Below are positions 1 to 11,260 of a stretch of DNA of 64,000 nt, piece by piece. Below the pieces are notes generated by a model. That model saw only the letters and a program-made list of their open reading frames with translations, was not told the origin of the DNA and made no database searches. The DNA is from Marisa cornuarietis (Eukaryota > Mollusca > Gastropoda > Architaenioglossa > Ampullariidae). The translations under genes and the position numbers were made by a program. Numbering within the stretch: position 1 is the stretch's first letter; every line of letters begins with the position of its first letter. Location of the stretch: positions 2,774,001 through 2,838,000 of the forward strand of contig SMMW01000619.1 of NCBI GenBank assembly GCA_004794655.1, given 5' to 3'.

Positions 1-3000
1 GGTCCGTCTGAGTTAACGTCTTTGGTTGAATCCCAACGGTTCGCATCCCTCACAAGAATTTGTCCACTTTTTCACAGTCTTCGTTGTCTGGTCTTTCTAT
101 GCGGGAAAAATGACAAACCTTTCAGTCGACCTTTGTGTGCAGGGCAGCCTAGTATTTACAGGTAGCATCTCAAAATAATTACAACTGAAGTTCTGCGGCG
201 AACTGTCTTAAAGAAAACCTGGAAAACCCCCGATAAGTTACCTCAGCTCAGCGCATGCGCGTCGCAAGTGATTTGTTCCCCGAAGAGAGTCCATCTGACT
301 TAACGTCCGTGATCATGGCCACCTACTATGGCCGAGCAGCGGGTCTGCAAATAGGGTTTAAGTGGTTTTTTTCCTGAAGGGTTGTGCACCTTTCAATCAT
401 ACACAGCGGCCTTGCGCGCGATGTGAGACTGAGTACTGCTCACGTCTGTTACTGTTTTTACATAGTTTCCCCCACCCGGATAGTTGCATGGAGACAACTC
501 GGGTACAAACTTTTTTTTTTTTGAGGGAGGGGGAGGAATCTTAGTTCTGTACAAATGAATGCTCAGAGATGTTGGAATACGGGATACATGTACCCTCGCA
601 TCAGCCTAAGACTCTTCTCATTTTATCTTACTGTTACCCTCAACATCCTCCATCCACAACAACGACGACGACGACGACAAAATGTACATGCTACAACTCG
701 ACGTACGTCTTCTGTGGTCAAATGCTTGATTCTTGAAGCTGAAACAAAAGCTGTGCGCGTGAAGAAGCAGCCGATGAGAAGCAAGCGGTGAGTCGTTTAC
801 AAGGCTATCGCGCCTTTACGAGCGCCAGATGTTTGCGTGAGTTAATGAGCAGGTATCCCTCTCCCTCTGGCGAGCAAACTGTTGGAAGTACCTGTTCGCC
901 AGCTCGACACACCAGTTAGACGGGCGTCTGGTAGCAGACACCCTACCTCTTTCAGGGTAGCACTTTTACTTTTTTCCGGGGTGCCGATTTGGCGGAGACT
1001 CCAGCATGGAGACGGAAGTGGCGCAAAGAAAACAAAAAATATAGTTTTCACCAGATCGTGTGGCTGCCTGCATGGATTTTTCACTCGGACAAATTTGCCT
1101 CACGCGCGCATGTGTGTCTCTGTGTGTGGCCTGCAGGTTTCAGGGAACTTTCAGTGCACTCGTAGCTCAGTGCTGAGCATTTACAGTGGCTGTGTGAACG
1201 GTTTGGTGGATGGCAAGTAGGGAAAGGTAACTCGATCATTCCTGCCTCCCAGAACCAACAGCGTGACTGGGTAACCCGATCCACTTGCTAGTCTGGCAGT
1301 GTGACCCCTACCGGTCAAACATCACAGCAGGGAGCAAGGGGCACCTCCTTCCTTGTCCAGCACAGTTTGTCCAGCAGACTTGATGATAGTGTACACGGGA
1401 TTTCATTGAGTAAGAGGGAGGACAGTAAATCTTCGATTTGTTTGTGTGGCATAAATCGCCGACAGCCACCCCGAATCAGTTTATCTCGAACAGAAACTTT
1501 ATAGCCATTTCATAACAGTTTTACTGGCAGGGGCACTACGGCCAGCGACTGCAATGACCAAATATACGTACATCATAATACGTTTAATATTATTACATCA
1601 TAATACGTCGCGAGGAACATGGCGATGGTTAGAACATTGCACTGTTTAGATTGTACTTGTCTAAAGAAGCAGAAAACCACGTGAGGGATTCTGACATCTC
1701 ACTTTTGGTCACTGAGTTCACTTTGAGCTATACTTCACGGTTTTATCAGCGATCTGAGGTGCTTCAGAGTTCAGATGAACATCGACACAATCTAACGGTC
1801 ACTGAGAGGTGAGGAGACTGGAAGGACTAAAGATGCAACAAAAGGCTTGCGACATTTGAACAAACAGAAACCCTGTGTTTTAATCAGAGATTTTTATGCC
1901 AATAAAAAAAATCAGCACCAGCGTGTTTGCCTCGAGAGGACCATTTTTTTATGGCAAGGACAATTGTTTTCACGGCGGGGGGGGGGGGAAATAAATAAAT
2001 AGTCGACAGAAGCAATAAAGTGCGGCACTTGACTAGAGTTATCGTTCTTGGACTATTTTCTCCCCCACCCTTCCTCATGCCAGGCACACGATGCTCGCCA
2101 CACGATGCTGGGCAGTGTGTGGGGGAAGATGAAAGCAAGCTGTGGTTCATTTGATTTAGGATGTTTCCAACCAATGTCAGCATGTTCCACTTCAGAATGA
2201 ACATGAAATGTAAGTGCTATTTTTGGATTTGTTAATTATGTAACTGATTTATTAATCAAAAACTTGATGCTGATCGTTCTTACTTTCGCAACACTTTCCT
2301 ACACGACAACCGATGATATACGAGTTCAGTCCAATGAATGTTCAGTTGTCGTTGATAAGCTTTTCTCAGAGAAATAAAGCGCGTGCTCGAGCAACAATAG
2401 CCAGGCCTTCAAACACAAAGGAAGCTCGTTTGGCCGCTCGGCTACAAAGGAGGAACAACACGACTGCACGCTTGACTGGCACGCCACCTTGACCACTGGC
2501 TTGTCTCTCTCTGTGTGTGCGAAGGGAGGGGTGGGGTGTAGTGTGTGTGTGTGTTAGAGAAAGAGAGACTGGGTTGAAACACCTCAGGCATCTACATTTT
2601 CCTTTGTTGTCTCGTCTGTGACATCACAAATGTACCGTCTGCGAAATCACACGATGTCCCGTGCATGAACTCCGAAAATTTGTGATTTTGTTCGGGAGGC
2701 GGTGTAATGGAGTACTTACCACCTAGCAGTCCTAGCTATTATCGAAGCTAGAGGGTGCCAGAGTCGTCAGCTGTTGTATGTACGGTCAATTGTATTCACA
2801 ATTGTATTCCATATAAAGACGTGTGCGTGTGCGTGTGTGTGTGAGTGTGTGTGGTGGGAAAGAACAGGAAAGGAAGGCAAGAGTGTGAAGAAAGAAAGTA
2901 GGGCTTTGTGTCAAGAACATGTTTGGTGTCAGTTCAAGTCTTGCTCGCGGCTACACTAGAAGACTGACAGAGTCCAGGCTCCCTTTCACACCATCGAGTA

Positions 3001-3261
3001 TTTTCATGCCCAGGGGCCGAGCTACATGGAGTGCTTGTCGACTTGCATGCAGCTGGCAAGCAGATGGTCGTGCCAGGTTCCCGGCCTTCCAGGGTGCATG
3101 TCCGAACCCCTCGCATGGAACACATGACCAACGATTTATTTTGAGCACTGCCGTGGTTTTCGTGGAACACCAGCAGCGGCGCAAACTGGTTCGGCCATGT
3201 CGCCGACATTCTAAGGCCTTCCTTACAGGCACCCTGGTGGACGAGGGTATGGGGAGGAGAA
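1..3261. other. non-coding flank upstream of first repeat
   Basis: No convincing gene is visible here. A tRNA B-box-like string (GGTTCGCATCC) lies near 39-49 and may be the end of a SINE. A palindromic NRF1-like motif GCGCATGCGC lies at 251-260. A strong splice-donor-like GTGAGT follows position 787, but the reading frame leading into it (phase 2) does not fit the coding exon at 7155. GT-rich microsatellites occur near 2530-2560 and 2825-2855. Short open frames in this stretch show no recognisable domains. Confidence 0.5.
251..260. promoter_or_regulatory. NRF1-like palindrome
   Basis: The sequence GCGCATGCGC is a perfect match to the palindromic core bound by NRF1 in animal promoters. It sits in moderately CpG-containing sequence, but no transcription start or first exon can be tied to it. 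A chance match is possible. Confidence 0.25.
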
Positions 3262-3431
3262 TTGGTGTTTTACGCCGAGCCTCAAACTAAGATTAAATCA
3301 CGGCAAAGCTGCCAGCCCTGTAGTCACAAGCAGAAAAAGAACTACGTGCCCGAGACGAGATCTGAACATAGGACTGCCAACCCTCACTGCACTGGTGACA
3401 GTCGCTAACCGTTGCGTCACCGGACCGCTTC
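3262..3431 (-). repeat. tRNA-derived SINE copy, minus strand
   Basis: Read on the minus strand, a tRNA-like head (A-box region near 3425-3405, GACGCAACGGTTAGCG) is followed by a B-box-like GTTCAGATCTCG near 3367-3356. The tail is related to GCCGTGATTTA near 3305-3295, then GGCGTAAAACACC near 3276-3264. The same B-box-to-tail order is seen at 30681-30830 on the plus strand, and a tail of this type occurs at 61330-61415. Polymerase III promoter boxes plus a shared body make this a SINE rather than a tRNA gene. Confidence 0.65.
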
Positions 3432-3680
3432 CACCCTGGTGGACAGAGGAAAACTGGTGGATAGCGAATGTGAAGGAGTTAACGTTCCAAGAGGACCCCC
3501 CTCAGCGACGTAAGTGGCCAGCCGTGTCAACTACCCTAGGCCCCCCTCGAAGAACGGACCAGCTAAACTGATGATCAGTTACTACTAGTCAAAGGGCGAA
3601 TGATGGTGATGATGAATGATGACCCCCCCCCGCCCTACACAGGGGAGGACAGTAATGCAACACCTTGTTTGAAACAATGA

Positions 3681-3835
3681 CAAGCTAGAGCAGTCGATGA
3701 TACCAAGCTAGAACAATGACAACAAGCTAGAACAGTGTCTGATAACAGGCTAGAGCCATGCTAATAACAAGCAGGAACAGTGTCTGATAAGGAGCTAGAG
3801 TAGTGGGTCATACCAGCCTAGAGTAGTCAATGATA
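3681..3835. repeat. degenerate 23-bp minisatellite
   Basis: About seven units of 19-23 bp follow the pattern CAAGCTAGAACAGTGTCTGA with variations. Units start at 3681, 3704, 3723, 3746, 3768, 3791 and 3814. Divergence between units is moderate, so the array is not young. Confidence 0.7.
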
Positions 3836-4142
3836 TATCTCTGAGGTAGATACAAGCAGCTTAGTTTACATTGCCAAGTCTTGTCACGCCTGGGCTGCTG
3901 CTGGGCTGCTCTAGTTCACGTGTAATTTGTTCTAACAGAGGCATGGCATCTGTCGCATCTGACAAGGCCCCAATAGGTTTTAGTGTTTTTACATCTATTT
4001 TCATGGTGAATTAGACCTATATTATTTACAAACTGTGTGTGTGTGTGTGTGTGAGCGAGAGAGATAGAGAGATTTAATCATTTATTGACACCCCCATTGG
4101 GTTCCTGTCAAGGGGTAAGTCATCCATATTCAAAAAAAGTAG

Positions 4143-4320
4143 AGAGATAACCAGGAATACGGCTATAACATTAGCGCCGCACTTACGCCTCTGAGTCGAA
4201 CGAACGCGCGGTAAAACAGACGGGTAGATGCATTAACGGGTAGAATTTAGAATGTGTTACGTCACGGAAGGCAGCGGAGGTCGTACAGCGGCGCCAGGCT
4301 GTCGAGGGGGACAGGGACCA
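4143..4320 (+). repeat. dispersed repeat, copy 1
   Basis: About 175 bp are shared with 5791-5963, including near-matches to GAGATAACTAGGAATA, GGCTATAACATT and TGTTACATCACGGAAAGCAG. The two copies lie in direct orientation on either side of a gag-like relic at 5238-5531. They could therefore be parts of old LTRs, but they lack obvious TG...CA ends and may be an unrelated interspersed repeat. Confidence 0.55.
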
Positions 4321-4802
4321 GAACCACGGAGTTATATTATACAACTTCGTGCCAGAACTGTCTTTATTTCACTAAACTGCCGTGAGTTGGTCACTGGGGA
4401 TGTACGCTGGGGGCTCGGAGTCAGTTTGTATTATCTTTGCTAGCGATTTAGTGTATTGCCAACACGCACATGTCGGCGGGGGTGGTGGAGGTTTGGAGAG
4501 TGTGATCAGCCCCGAGACAGAGGTTCGAGCACGGCACCTCTCTTTCCATTTCGGGTACCTAACCCCCGAGGTTCACGACATGTTGGTAGGTTCTGTCCAT
4601 TTGGCGTACATACCCAAGGTTCACGCCATATTATTAGGTCTCGTCCAGGATTGAACTGTATCCCCTAGAAAATTAGTCCAGGTAACAATGAGTTATTTTA
4701 GAGGCTGAATGTAGTTGCAGTAATTAAGCCAAGCCTATTAGCCTTATTTGCACACTGCTTTGTTGTACACTGTATGCACGAGCAATCTTTTCATACTGGG
4801 CG

Positions 4803-4945
4803 ATTGGTAGCATAGCGTTTGGAGTGTGGTTGTCACCAAGGCAGGAAGAGCCCGTGGCTCGGTTGTTGTTCCCGGTCTTGCTGGAGGTGACACCTGTTCG
4901 CAGGACTGACCAGATTTTCTCCGCGTACTCCGGTTTCCTTCCCCT
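4803..4945 (+). repeat. tRNA-like SINE fragment
   Basis: A tRNA-like head (GGTAGCATAGCGTTTGG, then TGTCACCAAGGCAGG) leads to a weakened B-box region (GGTTGTTGTTCCCGG). It is followed by CTCCGCGTACTCCGGTTTCC, a motif that recurs in animal SINE bodies. The head resembles the ones at 9600, 11150 and 30681. The 3' end is not clear. Confidence 0.5.
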
Positions 4946-5237
4946 TTGGTAAGTTGTTTTCCATCACACTAGGAGAACGAGAGCACGGTGTGAATGGTGA
5001 GGTTATTTTTGATGAAATAATCTGTTTAGTTGCTTTCTCTACGTGGCTGTTGTTTCTACAGCTTTATGATTGTAAGTGATTTCGTGTGAAGCTAATGCAA
5101 GGGAGACAGACCGTGTGAGAGTTGGTGTGGTAGTCTTGCTCCAGTAGAAGGTCGAGTAGTGGCAGTGGTTGCGGATCGTACAATGGCGAGGGTGACGTCT
5201 GGCGGGTTGGGAAAATGGTAGAGGAGAAGATGGCTCT

Positions 5238-5531
5238 GACCAGATAGAGAGATATTTGACGCAGTTTGAGAAGTTAAGATGGTTAGCAAAGACAAAATGC
5301 TTAGATCAGTATCGCAATTCGCAAAGATCAAACCCCATTCGTTAACTTGTTGACCCCTGCGCCTGCGCACTGTGAGAAGGCAAAAGAGATCGTGACACCG
5401 GGTGCTGCACGAGCTTTGGGCAACTCAGTTGTCGTGACGGCAAAGAAGTTTACCATCAGCTAAGTGACGAGTTGGCTGACGATGATTATAAGGCCATGAA
5501 AGCCGCTTTACTACGACACTTCCAGGTAATG
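5238..5531 (+). pseudogene. gag-like relic of an LTR retrotransposon
   Basis: Broken reading frames show peptides typical of the capsid part of Ty3/gypsy-like Gag. One begins DQIERYLTQFEKLRWL at 5238. A second reads WATQLS at 5417-5434, and a third (GKEVYHQLSDELADDDYKAM) runs from 5439 in another frame, closed by a stop at about 5529. Frameshifts separate the pieces, and no protease, RT or integrase is nearby, so this is a dead fragment. Assignment rests on pattern recognition; a SCAN/Gag profile search would decide. Confidence 0.5.
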
Positions 5532-5790
5532 TAAGCAGGTCGACTTGGGTAAAGTCAGTTCCCTACTAATGACAGGCAGCAAAGGGGTGCAGGGATGCTT
5601 CTGTAAATATTTTGGAACCCTGGTTCAGTTACAGTTAGTTTGAAGGTAGGCGACTTGAAGTATTTACCTCAACAGTTGTGACCTCACCGGAGGTCAGGTA
5701 AGGCGTTGGTAAACAGAAGTGCGAACCACTCTACAGCCCTAGTGGTGGTGGTGGTGGTGGGGGGGGGTTACCTTCAGCAAGGGGTGTAAT

Positions 5791-5963
5791 GAGATAACTA
5801 GGAATAGGGCTATAACATTGGTGTAGCACTTCTGCCTCCTACACGAGTCGAGCGAACGTGCGGCTGAACAAACGCGTAGACATATGAGCCGGTAGTAGTT
5901 AGAGTGTGTTACATCACGGAAAGCAGCGGGCGTCGTATTGCGGCTGTGGAGGGGACAGAGACA
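5791..5963 (+). repeat. dispersed repeat, copy 2
   Basis: This is the second copy of the repeat seen at 4143-4320, in the same orientation, with scattered substitutions and small indels. It ends in the shared GGGGACAG-A-GACCA/ACAA stretch. A (TGG)n and G-run tract lies just upstream at about 5739-5767. Confidence 0.55.
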
Positions 5964-6438
5964 ATAGGAAGGTCTTGCTGCAGTTATTTCCCCCAGGAGA
6001 TCGGTTAGAGGCTGAAAACCGCGGAAGTCCGATGGCCTTCAAGACTGCGGTGTCCTAGCATAGACACAATGATGTCCGACATTATTGCAGCCAAGTGGAA
6101 TACAGGTACAAGTATAGGTATACATAACACAGGTAGTGGAAAGGAACCCGACAGGTGGAAGTGGGGGGGGGAGAGAGAAAGGAGGATACGATAGGCAGTA
6201 GAAAGGATGACCACATCATGTACTAGCTAGGTAGGGTTTGGTCGTAGCTAGGTAGCAAAATGGCTGGAAGTGAGTGCATAGCATACCTTAACTTAGCCAA
6301 TCGTGTGAAACGATGATCCCCGAGTCTGAGGGTTTAACCATCAAGACGGTCGAGAAACCAGCGGTCGAGGTGTAGCGTTGTAAAGAAAAGCTGATCAGGT
6401 TGGATGATCTCATATCAGCGGGTGGTTCACGGCATCAA

Positions 6439-6560
6439 GGTTGCGTACAATTGGTTTGTAACTGGTTTCTCCATCTACACATTGAGAAAAAGTTGTGTAC
6501 AATCGGTTTGTAACTAGAATGTCGATCTACATATTGAGAAAAGGTTGCGTGCAATCTGTT
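6439..6560. repeat. 52-bp tandem repeat, 2.3 copies
   Basis: Two complete 52-bp units (6439-6490 and 6491-6542) both begin with GTTG-GTACAAT and end in ATTGAGAAAA. A third partial unit follows. The surrounding DNA from 5964 to 7154 shows no coding signal; an (AT)n tract lies near 6837-6852. Confidence 0.75.
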
Positions 6561-7154
6561 ATGGAAGTATACAACCATTTACAACCTTTTCTAGAGTCCT
6601 AGTAAGACGAACTATTGCTATTGCTCTTTTCGAGTATAATTAATGTCCGCTAGTATCTGTACGAGTGAATCTTACTTCGAACATTTATGCCAACGATTTG
6701 TTAAATGTAGTGTCCATTTTACAGCTATCAAGTGTCCATATCAATAATTAGCTTAATGATCATAGTTGTATTAATAGATCATACAATATGCAGTACAAAT
6801 TTATTTATCCCAAAGGTCAGTTAGTCATTTGTCATTATATATATATATATATGTTATTAAAGAGAACCTAGAGGTAATTTGTTCTACAAATATTAACGAA
6901 TCCTTTTCTGATAAGCAGTTTCTTTCTGCGAATTGACAAGAAGCCAAAATGTTTTCAATTCGTCACAAAATAGTCTGGCAGTTGTGATAACACCTCATTA
7001 GCATGCATCTGAGTCTCTTGCACTGACTACCGGCCTTCAGGGGCGTGACTTTAATCTTGAACAAGAATGTCGTAATCATTTAAATGCTGAGACTGTAGTG
7101 GGCCAAGTGTAGCAGGTTGATGTTTCAGCACGAGTCGTCTTTGTGTCTTGACAG

Positions 7155-7319
7155 TGGACGATACCCTCGAGAACTTCCTCAACAGCGTGGGGCGAAAGGT
7201 CAAGGTCAGACGCGAGGACTCGACCAGGCGCGCCACCTACCAGCCTTCAGGAACTCGGTGTGAAGCGCCCTCTGTCAACCGTGGTTCCCGCGAAGACGAG
7301 GATCTGCAGTACTTTGAAC
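7155..7319 (+). CDS. probable coding exon, N-terminal region of a long isoform
   Basis: The exon is bounded by an acceptor (TGTCTTGACAG) and a strong donor (GTGAGT). One frame is fully open over 165 bp: two bases, 54 codons and one base, so it is phase 1 in and phase 1 out. It would encode an acidic/basic peptide beginning DDTLENFLNSVGRKVKVRRE and ending EDEDLQYFE. No known domain is recognisable. The splice phase joins directly to the exon at 18593, giving an Arg at the junction. Its initiating ATG is not in this exon; an upstream exon ending in A would create a split ATG. Membership in the FGD gene is inferred from strand, phase and order only; it could belong to a separate gene. Confidence 0.55.
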
Positions 7320-7551
7320 GTGAGTGAACTTCCTTCAGCTAGTGACTTACTCTGGCCGGCGGGGCTGTGCTCCCTTTCAGAGAATATTGGAGAAGTCAGA
7401 TGCGGCTGATACTTTGTTTTTGTTTTCTTTTCCCTCCTTTGGTATCATATCCGTCTCTGCTTTGCACTGACTGAGCTGACAGAGTGGGTAGCAAGCGAAA
7501 GGTTCACCACGACACTCTGTGGGATTTAGCATCCCCCCTCCCCAAACTTAG

Positions 7552-7939
7552 CAGGGCTTCTGCGTACAGTACGCATTAAAAGTTCGGAGGACCCCTTTAG
7601 TTTTCGTCAATGGGGTCCCAGGGGACTTTTTCAAATTTGGGCGAAGAACAGATACAAAATTGGGTAAGTGTAGTGTCTGACATCGTAGCCCAATCTATTG
7701 TCGTCTGCTACAAGGTGAGAGTAACTTCCCTTGCACTGAGTTCTTTCCCTTACCGGAAAGAGTTCCATTAACCTATTTCCAAGATGTCGTTGACAGCGTA
7801 GTTAAAATCATTTTTGATTTGTGATTTTTTTTCACATTGTAAAGGGACCCCTTAGAGTTAGCCTGGGACCCCTTAGAAATCTGAAGAAGGGGTCCTTGGG
7901 ACCCCAAAGAATTTAGCCTTAGGTCTAGGAGAAGCCCTG
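7552..7939. mobile_element. MITE with CAGGGCTTCT ends and 5-bp target duplication
   Basis: The 388-bp element has terminal inverted repeats (CAGGGCTTCTGCG on the left; the right end reads CAGGGCTTCTCC on the opposite strand). A perfect CTTAG duplication flanks it (7547-7551 and 7940-7944). Inside are several GGGACCCC/GGGGTCC blocks in both orientations and no ORF, so it is non-autonomous. The ends look hAT-like; the 5-bp rather than 8-bp duplication would fit the hAT5 group or Transib. Confidence 0.75.
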
Positions 7940-7944
7940 CTTAG

Positions 7945-9590
7945 GTTCAGCGATCTCTGCAAACCAGGGTCTGACATCAGGGATAGTCCAGTTTTGAACA
8001 AAACTTAGATAACCGACCATCACACGACAGGTCTGACACGAAAAGAGAGCTTCGGTCAGTCAGATTAAAGAGGGGCCTTTTCTACAGAGCACCAGACCGT
8101 CAGACTGAGGGCGGTTTTTTGAGCGGTTGTGCGCGCACAAGCTTTAGTCTGCCACGTGATGATAGGAGAACGTGTCAAGAGGCTCCTGGTGCGTCTGAGG
8201 CCGACGTCACGTGAGATGCTCGTCCGAGGTCGTCTTATAAACAATTGGGACCGCAATTAAGTCGTTGCCCTGGGGTAACATGAACTCGTGGACAAGCGTC
8301 TTGTTTCCGAAGTTAGACCCGGCAGCCGGACAAGCAGACGTTGATTTAACCACAAAGCAGTAGTTAAAAAATGATGGCATAGGTGTTTCAGGGTAGAGAT
8401 ACAGGAAGTACTGACCTGGGGGTCTGGACACCGCTTGATAACTTTGGAAACAAGAAGCATTTCCTTGAGTTCTTGACTTAGCTCTGGAGAAACAACTTAC
8501 TCTCGCTTCATAACTACGACCCTTGGAAGAGGACATCCAGCAGTTCAACGCTGCTGATAAAAGGATTTTGTTTTAATGGTTTTATTTTATTTTCTTTCAA
8601 GATCTGAGTGTGTAAGAAGGGCATGAAATTCTCCCAGACCGCTGTGTATAACATGGCAATGCCATTGTACGAAACTTGTCTTTGGCAACAGTGCTGCTCC
8701 ACCACGTGGCGCCTCTCTAAAGCATGCTGCACTGCTCTACCTGTTGCCAGCTGCCTGCCGTACCTGCCGTACCTGCCAGGTCTTGCTGCGGAGTAAAATA
8801 AGCTTTGCCTTCAAATCTTAGCCATGTCTTCACGCAGGACATATCCCAGACAGGCATTTCCTTCACAAACTGTACACATAGTTAAACCAGCCATGAGCTC
8901 AAAGTTTTTGTTTTTTTTTAAAACAGGTGCGTGCTCCTCTTGAAGACTTCTCAGTTACACCAGAAATGTTCTTGTGCCGCCTGTACTGTGACCTTTGAAT
9001 CTATCATTAAACCTGTAAAGCCCAAGGCGACATAGCCATTACACTTGACGTACCATATGATTTACATTTGAAATAATATATTGTGTATAGCTAGACACAC
9101 TTTCTCTAAAAGACTGCACATTAAACTTCTGTTGCTTAACTGTTGATTTTAGTTTCCAGTTCCAAATGTTTGTCGCTAGACCAAAGCCCGCGATGGTACA
9201 TTACTGAGACTACTGTCCTCAGAACAGCAAATGTTAGGAGGAAATTAGTTGAAGGTATTCAGTCTCGATGTCACTATGAATATTAGGAACAAGATGTATG
9301 AAGCTGTATGAAAATAACATTATTATAGTAGTAGTTAATAATGGTGTAGTTGCTTTTACCAGTCCACCAGCAGTCATAACCAACAGCGGGTTGTGGTAAA
9401 TTCCTGACCCCATGGCCATCTGTCTGACACTTGTTGAACTTTACACTCGGTGGACAAGACAGTTGATGTACAATTATGACTTCAAATATATATGCGCGCG
9501 TGTGTGCGCGTTTGTATATTAATATTAAAAGAAAATTTTGAAGAGAGAGAGAGGAGTTTGGTCAACCGTGGATAGTTACTGGTGAAGGCT
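7945..9590. other. intronic/intergenic stretch without recognised features
   Basis: No domain-bearing frame or known repeat was recognised. The open frames on both strands at 8065-8800 are short and have no similarity I can name. A direct triplicate of a TACCTGCCG-like unit occurs at about 8748-8779, and a GA/GT-rich low-complexity patch near 9490-9560. Confidence 0.4.
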
Positions 9591-9599
9591 TGATCTTAG

Positions 9600-9755
9600 T
9601 TAGTCAGTGAGTTAAATGAGCGATTGTCACCAATACAGTGATGACTGGGTGTCCTCGGTTCAGATCTTGATTTTGGCACGGTGTTCTTTCTCTGTCGCGC
9701 CGGGCAGGGCAGGGCAGGCCGACTTACTCTGCTATAGCTGACTCGGTGTTAACAA
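9600..9755 (+). repeat. tRNA-derived SINE copy
   Basis: A head GCGATTGTCACCAATACAGTG is followed by a B-box-like GGTTCAGATCTTG near 9657-9669. A tail near 9730-9752 (TGCTATAGCTGACTCGGTGTTAAC) resembles the GGCGTTAAACAC-type end seen at 61330-61415. The order matches the copies at 3262 and 30681. Confidence 0.55.
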
Positions 9756-10125
9756 TATGCAACTTTATATATACACACACAGTGAGCCGGTTACAAGGCT
9801 AGACCGCCTGGCGATCTGAGGACCAGAGACAGGTTGAGAAGACATGACAACCACAAGAATGTTGAATCCTAGGCACTGAAAGGGTTACAGGAACTGGCGC
9901 GGATGCCTCATTTTACACACGCTTCTTGCTGTTACTGTTGCTTCCCCTTGTCCTCGACACGCAGGCGCTGCATCTGTTTCCCATGACACGCCGCCTCGTT
10001 TAGGATAACTAGTTCCCCCCACCCCCCACGTGCAGCACACAGTCACGGGAATGCAGACCAGGCGCAAAAAAGAGAAAAAAATCCACTAGTTTCTTCAGGC
10101 TTCCCTCCCCCTCCCAGTTATTTTT

Positions 10126-10262
10126 ATGACAGGAAGTGTTCAGGTTCTAACATTGACCATCGTATCACACACACACTCTCTCTCTCTTTCACACACACAC
10201 ACACACACACCTACACGTAACATGATAGCAGGAAGTGTTCAGGTTCTAACATTGACCATTGT

Positions 10263-10321
<59 letters not shown>

Positions 10322-10367
10322 AGTATGATAGCAGGAAGTGTGTCAGAATCTAACATTGACTATCACG

Positions 10368-10459
<92 letters not shown>

Positions 10460-10475
10460 AGCATGGTAGAAGGAT
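10126..10475. repeat. compound tandem repeat: (CA)n alternating with a ~40-bp unit
   Basis: A unit close to GATAGCAGGAAGTGTTCAGG followed by TTCTAACATTGACCAT occurs three times (about 10126, 10225 and 10327). Each copy is followed by a (CA)n tract (about 10188-10210, 10264-10318 and 10372-10457). The tracts lengthen downstream. The whole block therefore looks like a tandem array whose unit contains a microsatellite that has expanded independently. Confidence 0.8.
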
Positions 10476-11149
10476 GAAACATACTAAACTTTACATGGAA
10501 TAAAACTTGTAGTGACTCCACCATTACTGTACGTAAACCTGCGTCTTGTAAATAACCAGGGACTAGTTGTACAACATGTTTCTCAACCTTAAAACTGTTT
10601 TAAAGAAGAAAATTTAGAAACCGTTTATTCTTCTAAAATCGCTCATATGCCATTTAGACTCACTGCACAAAAAAATGTACTGGCGGAAACGAAAATCCGG
10701 TTTAAAAAGCGTTTTCTTATTTAAAAAAAAAAAGTTCTGAAAATGTCTTGTGCCTTTCTAAAAATAGAAACTCCTAAAAGAGTTTAAAATTAGAAATGTG
10801 TCATGCAACTGGCCCCAGAAATATTATAAATGCTGTTTCTTCGTTAAACTATTCGTCTGAGTGTAATTTTGTCATTTTATTTGTAGTTTCTTAAGAAGCT
10901 AGATGTATTAAAAGAAAATTCTCACTCACACATACTTGCGGGCGACCGATTTGTTAAAATGTGCGATATGGTCAGACGCCAACGGCGGCCCCGCTCAGTA
11001 TGTCGCCTGGGGACATAAACACGTGACTGCATTTGTCCACAGAATATATTATTTTTGTGTCAAAGGGTGTAACAGTGGTTTCGATGTGTGTTGTAGTAAA
11101 GACTGTAAAGTTCTTTCACATACGGTGACTTTGCACTAGAGGGGTGAAG

Positions 11150-11260
11150 GAATGAAGACTTGGAGTGTGAAGGATGCGAACCCTTGCCCTTAAACTTCTC
11201 ACTGTCTTGGTGACAACCGTTGTTCCACCTCAGTGCCGCGACTTCCCCCGCGGTGGGACC
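11150..11260 (-). repeat. tRNA-derived SINE head, minus strand
   Basis: On the minus strand the head (GGTGGAACAACGGTTGTCAC) is followed by a good B-box (GGGTTCGCATCC) near 11182-11171. The TGTCACCAAGACAGTGAGAA segment matches heads at 4803, 9600 and 30681. The 3' tail was not followed confidently. Confidence 0.55.

Noticed and set aside
555..791. ORF ending at a strong GTGAGT donor (after 787), considered as the first exon before 7155
   Set aside because: The coding phase at the donor (2) is incompatible with the 7155 exon; the poly-Arg part comes from an ACG/CGA repeat. It could still be a 5' UTR exon.
2161..2209. MFPTNVSMFHFRMNMK open frame followed by GTAAGT in phase 1, considered as the start of the 7155-18593 long isoform
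   Set aside because: Phase fits, but the exon end (AAAT) is poor, the composition is AT-rich and nothing else supports it.
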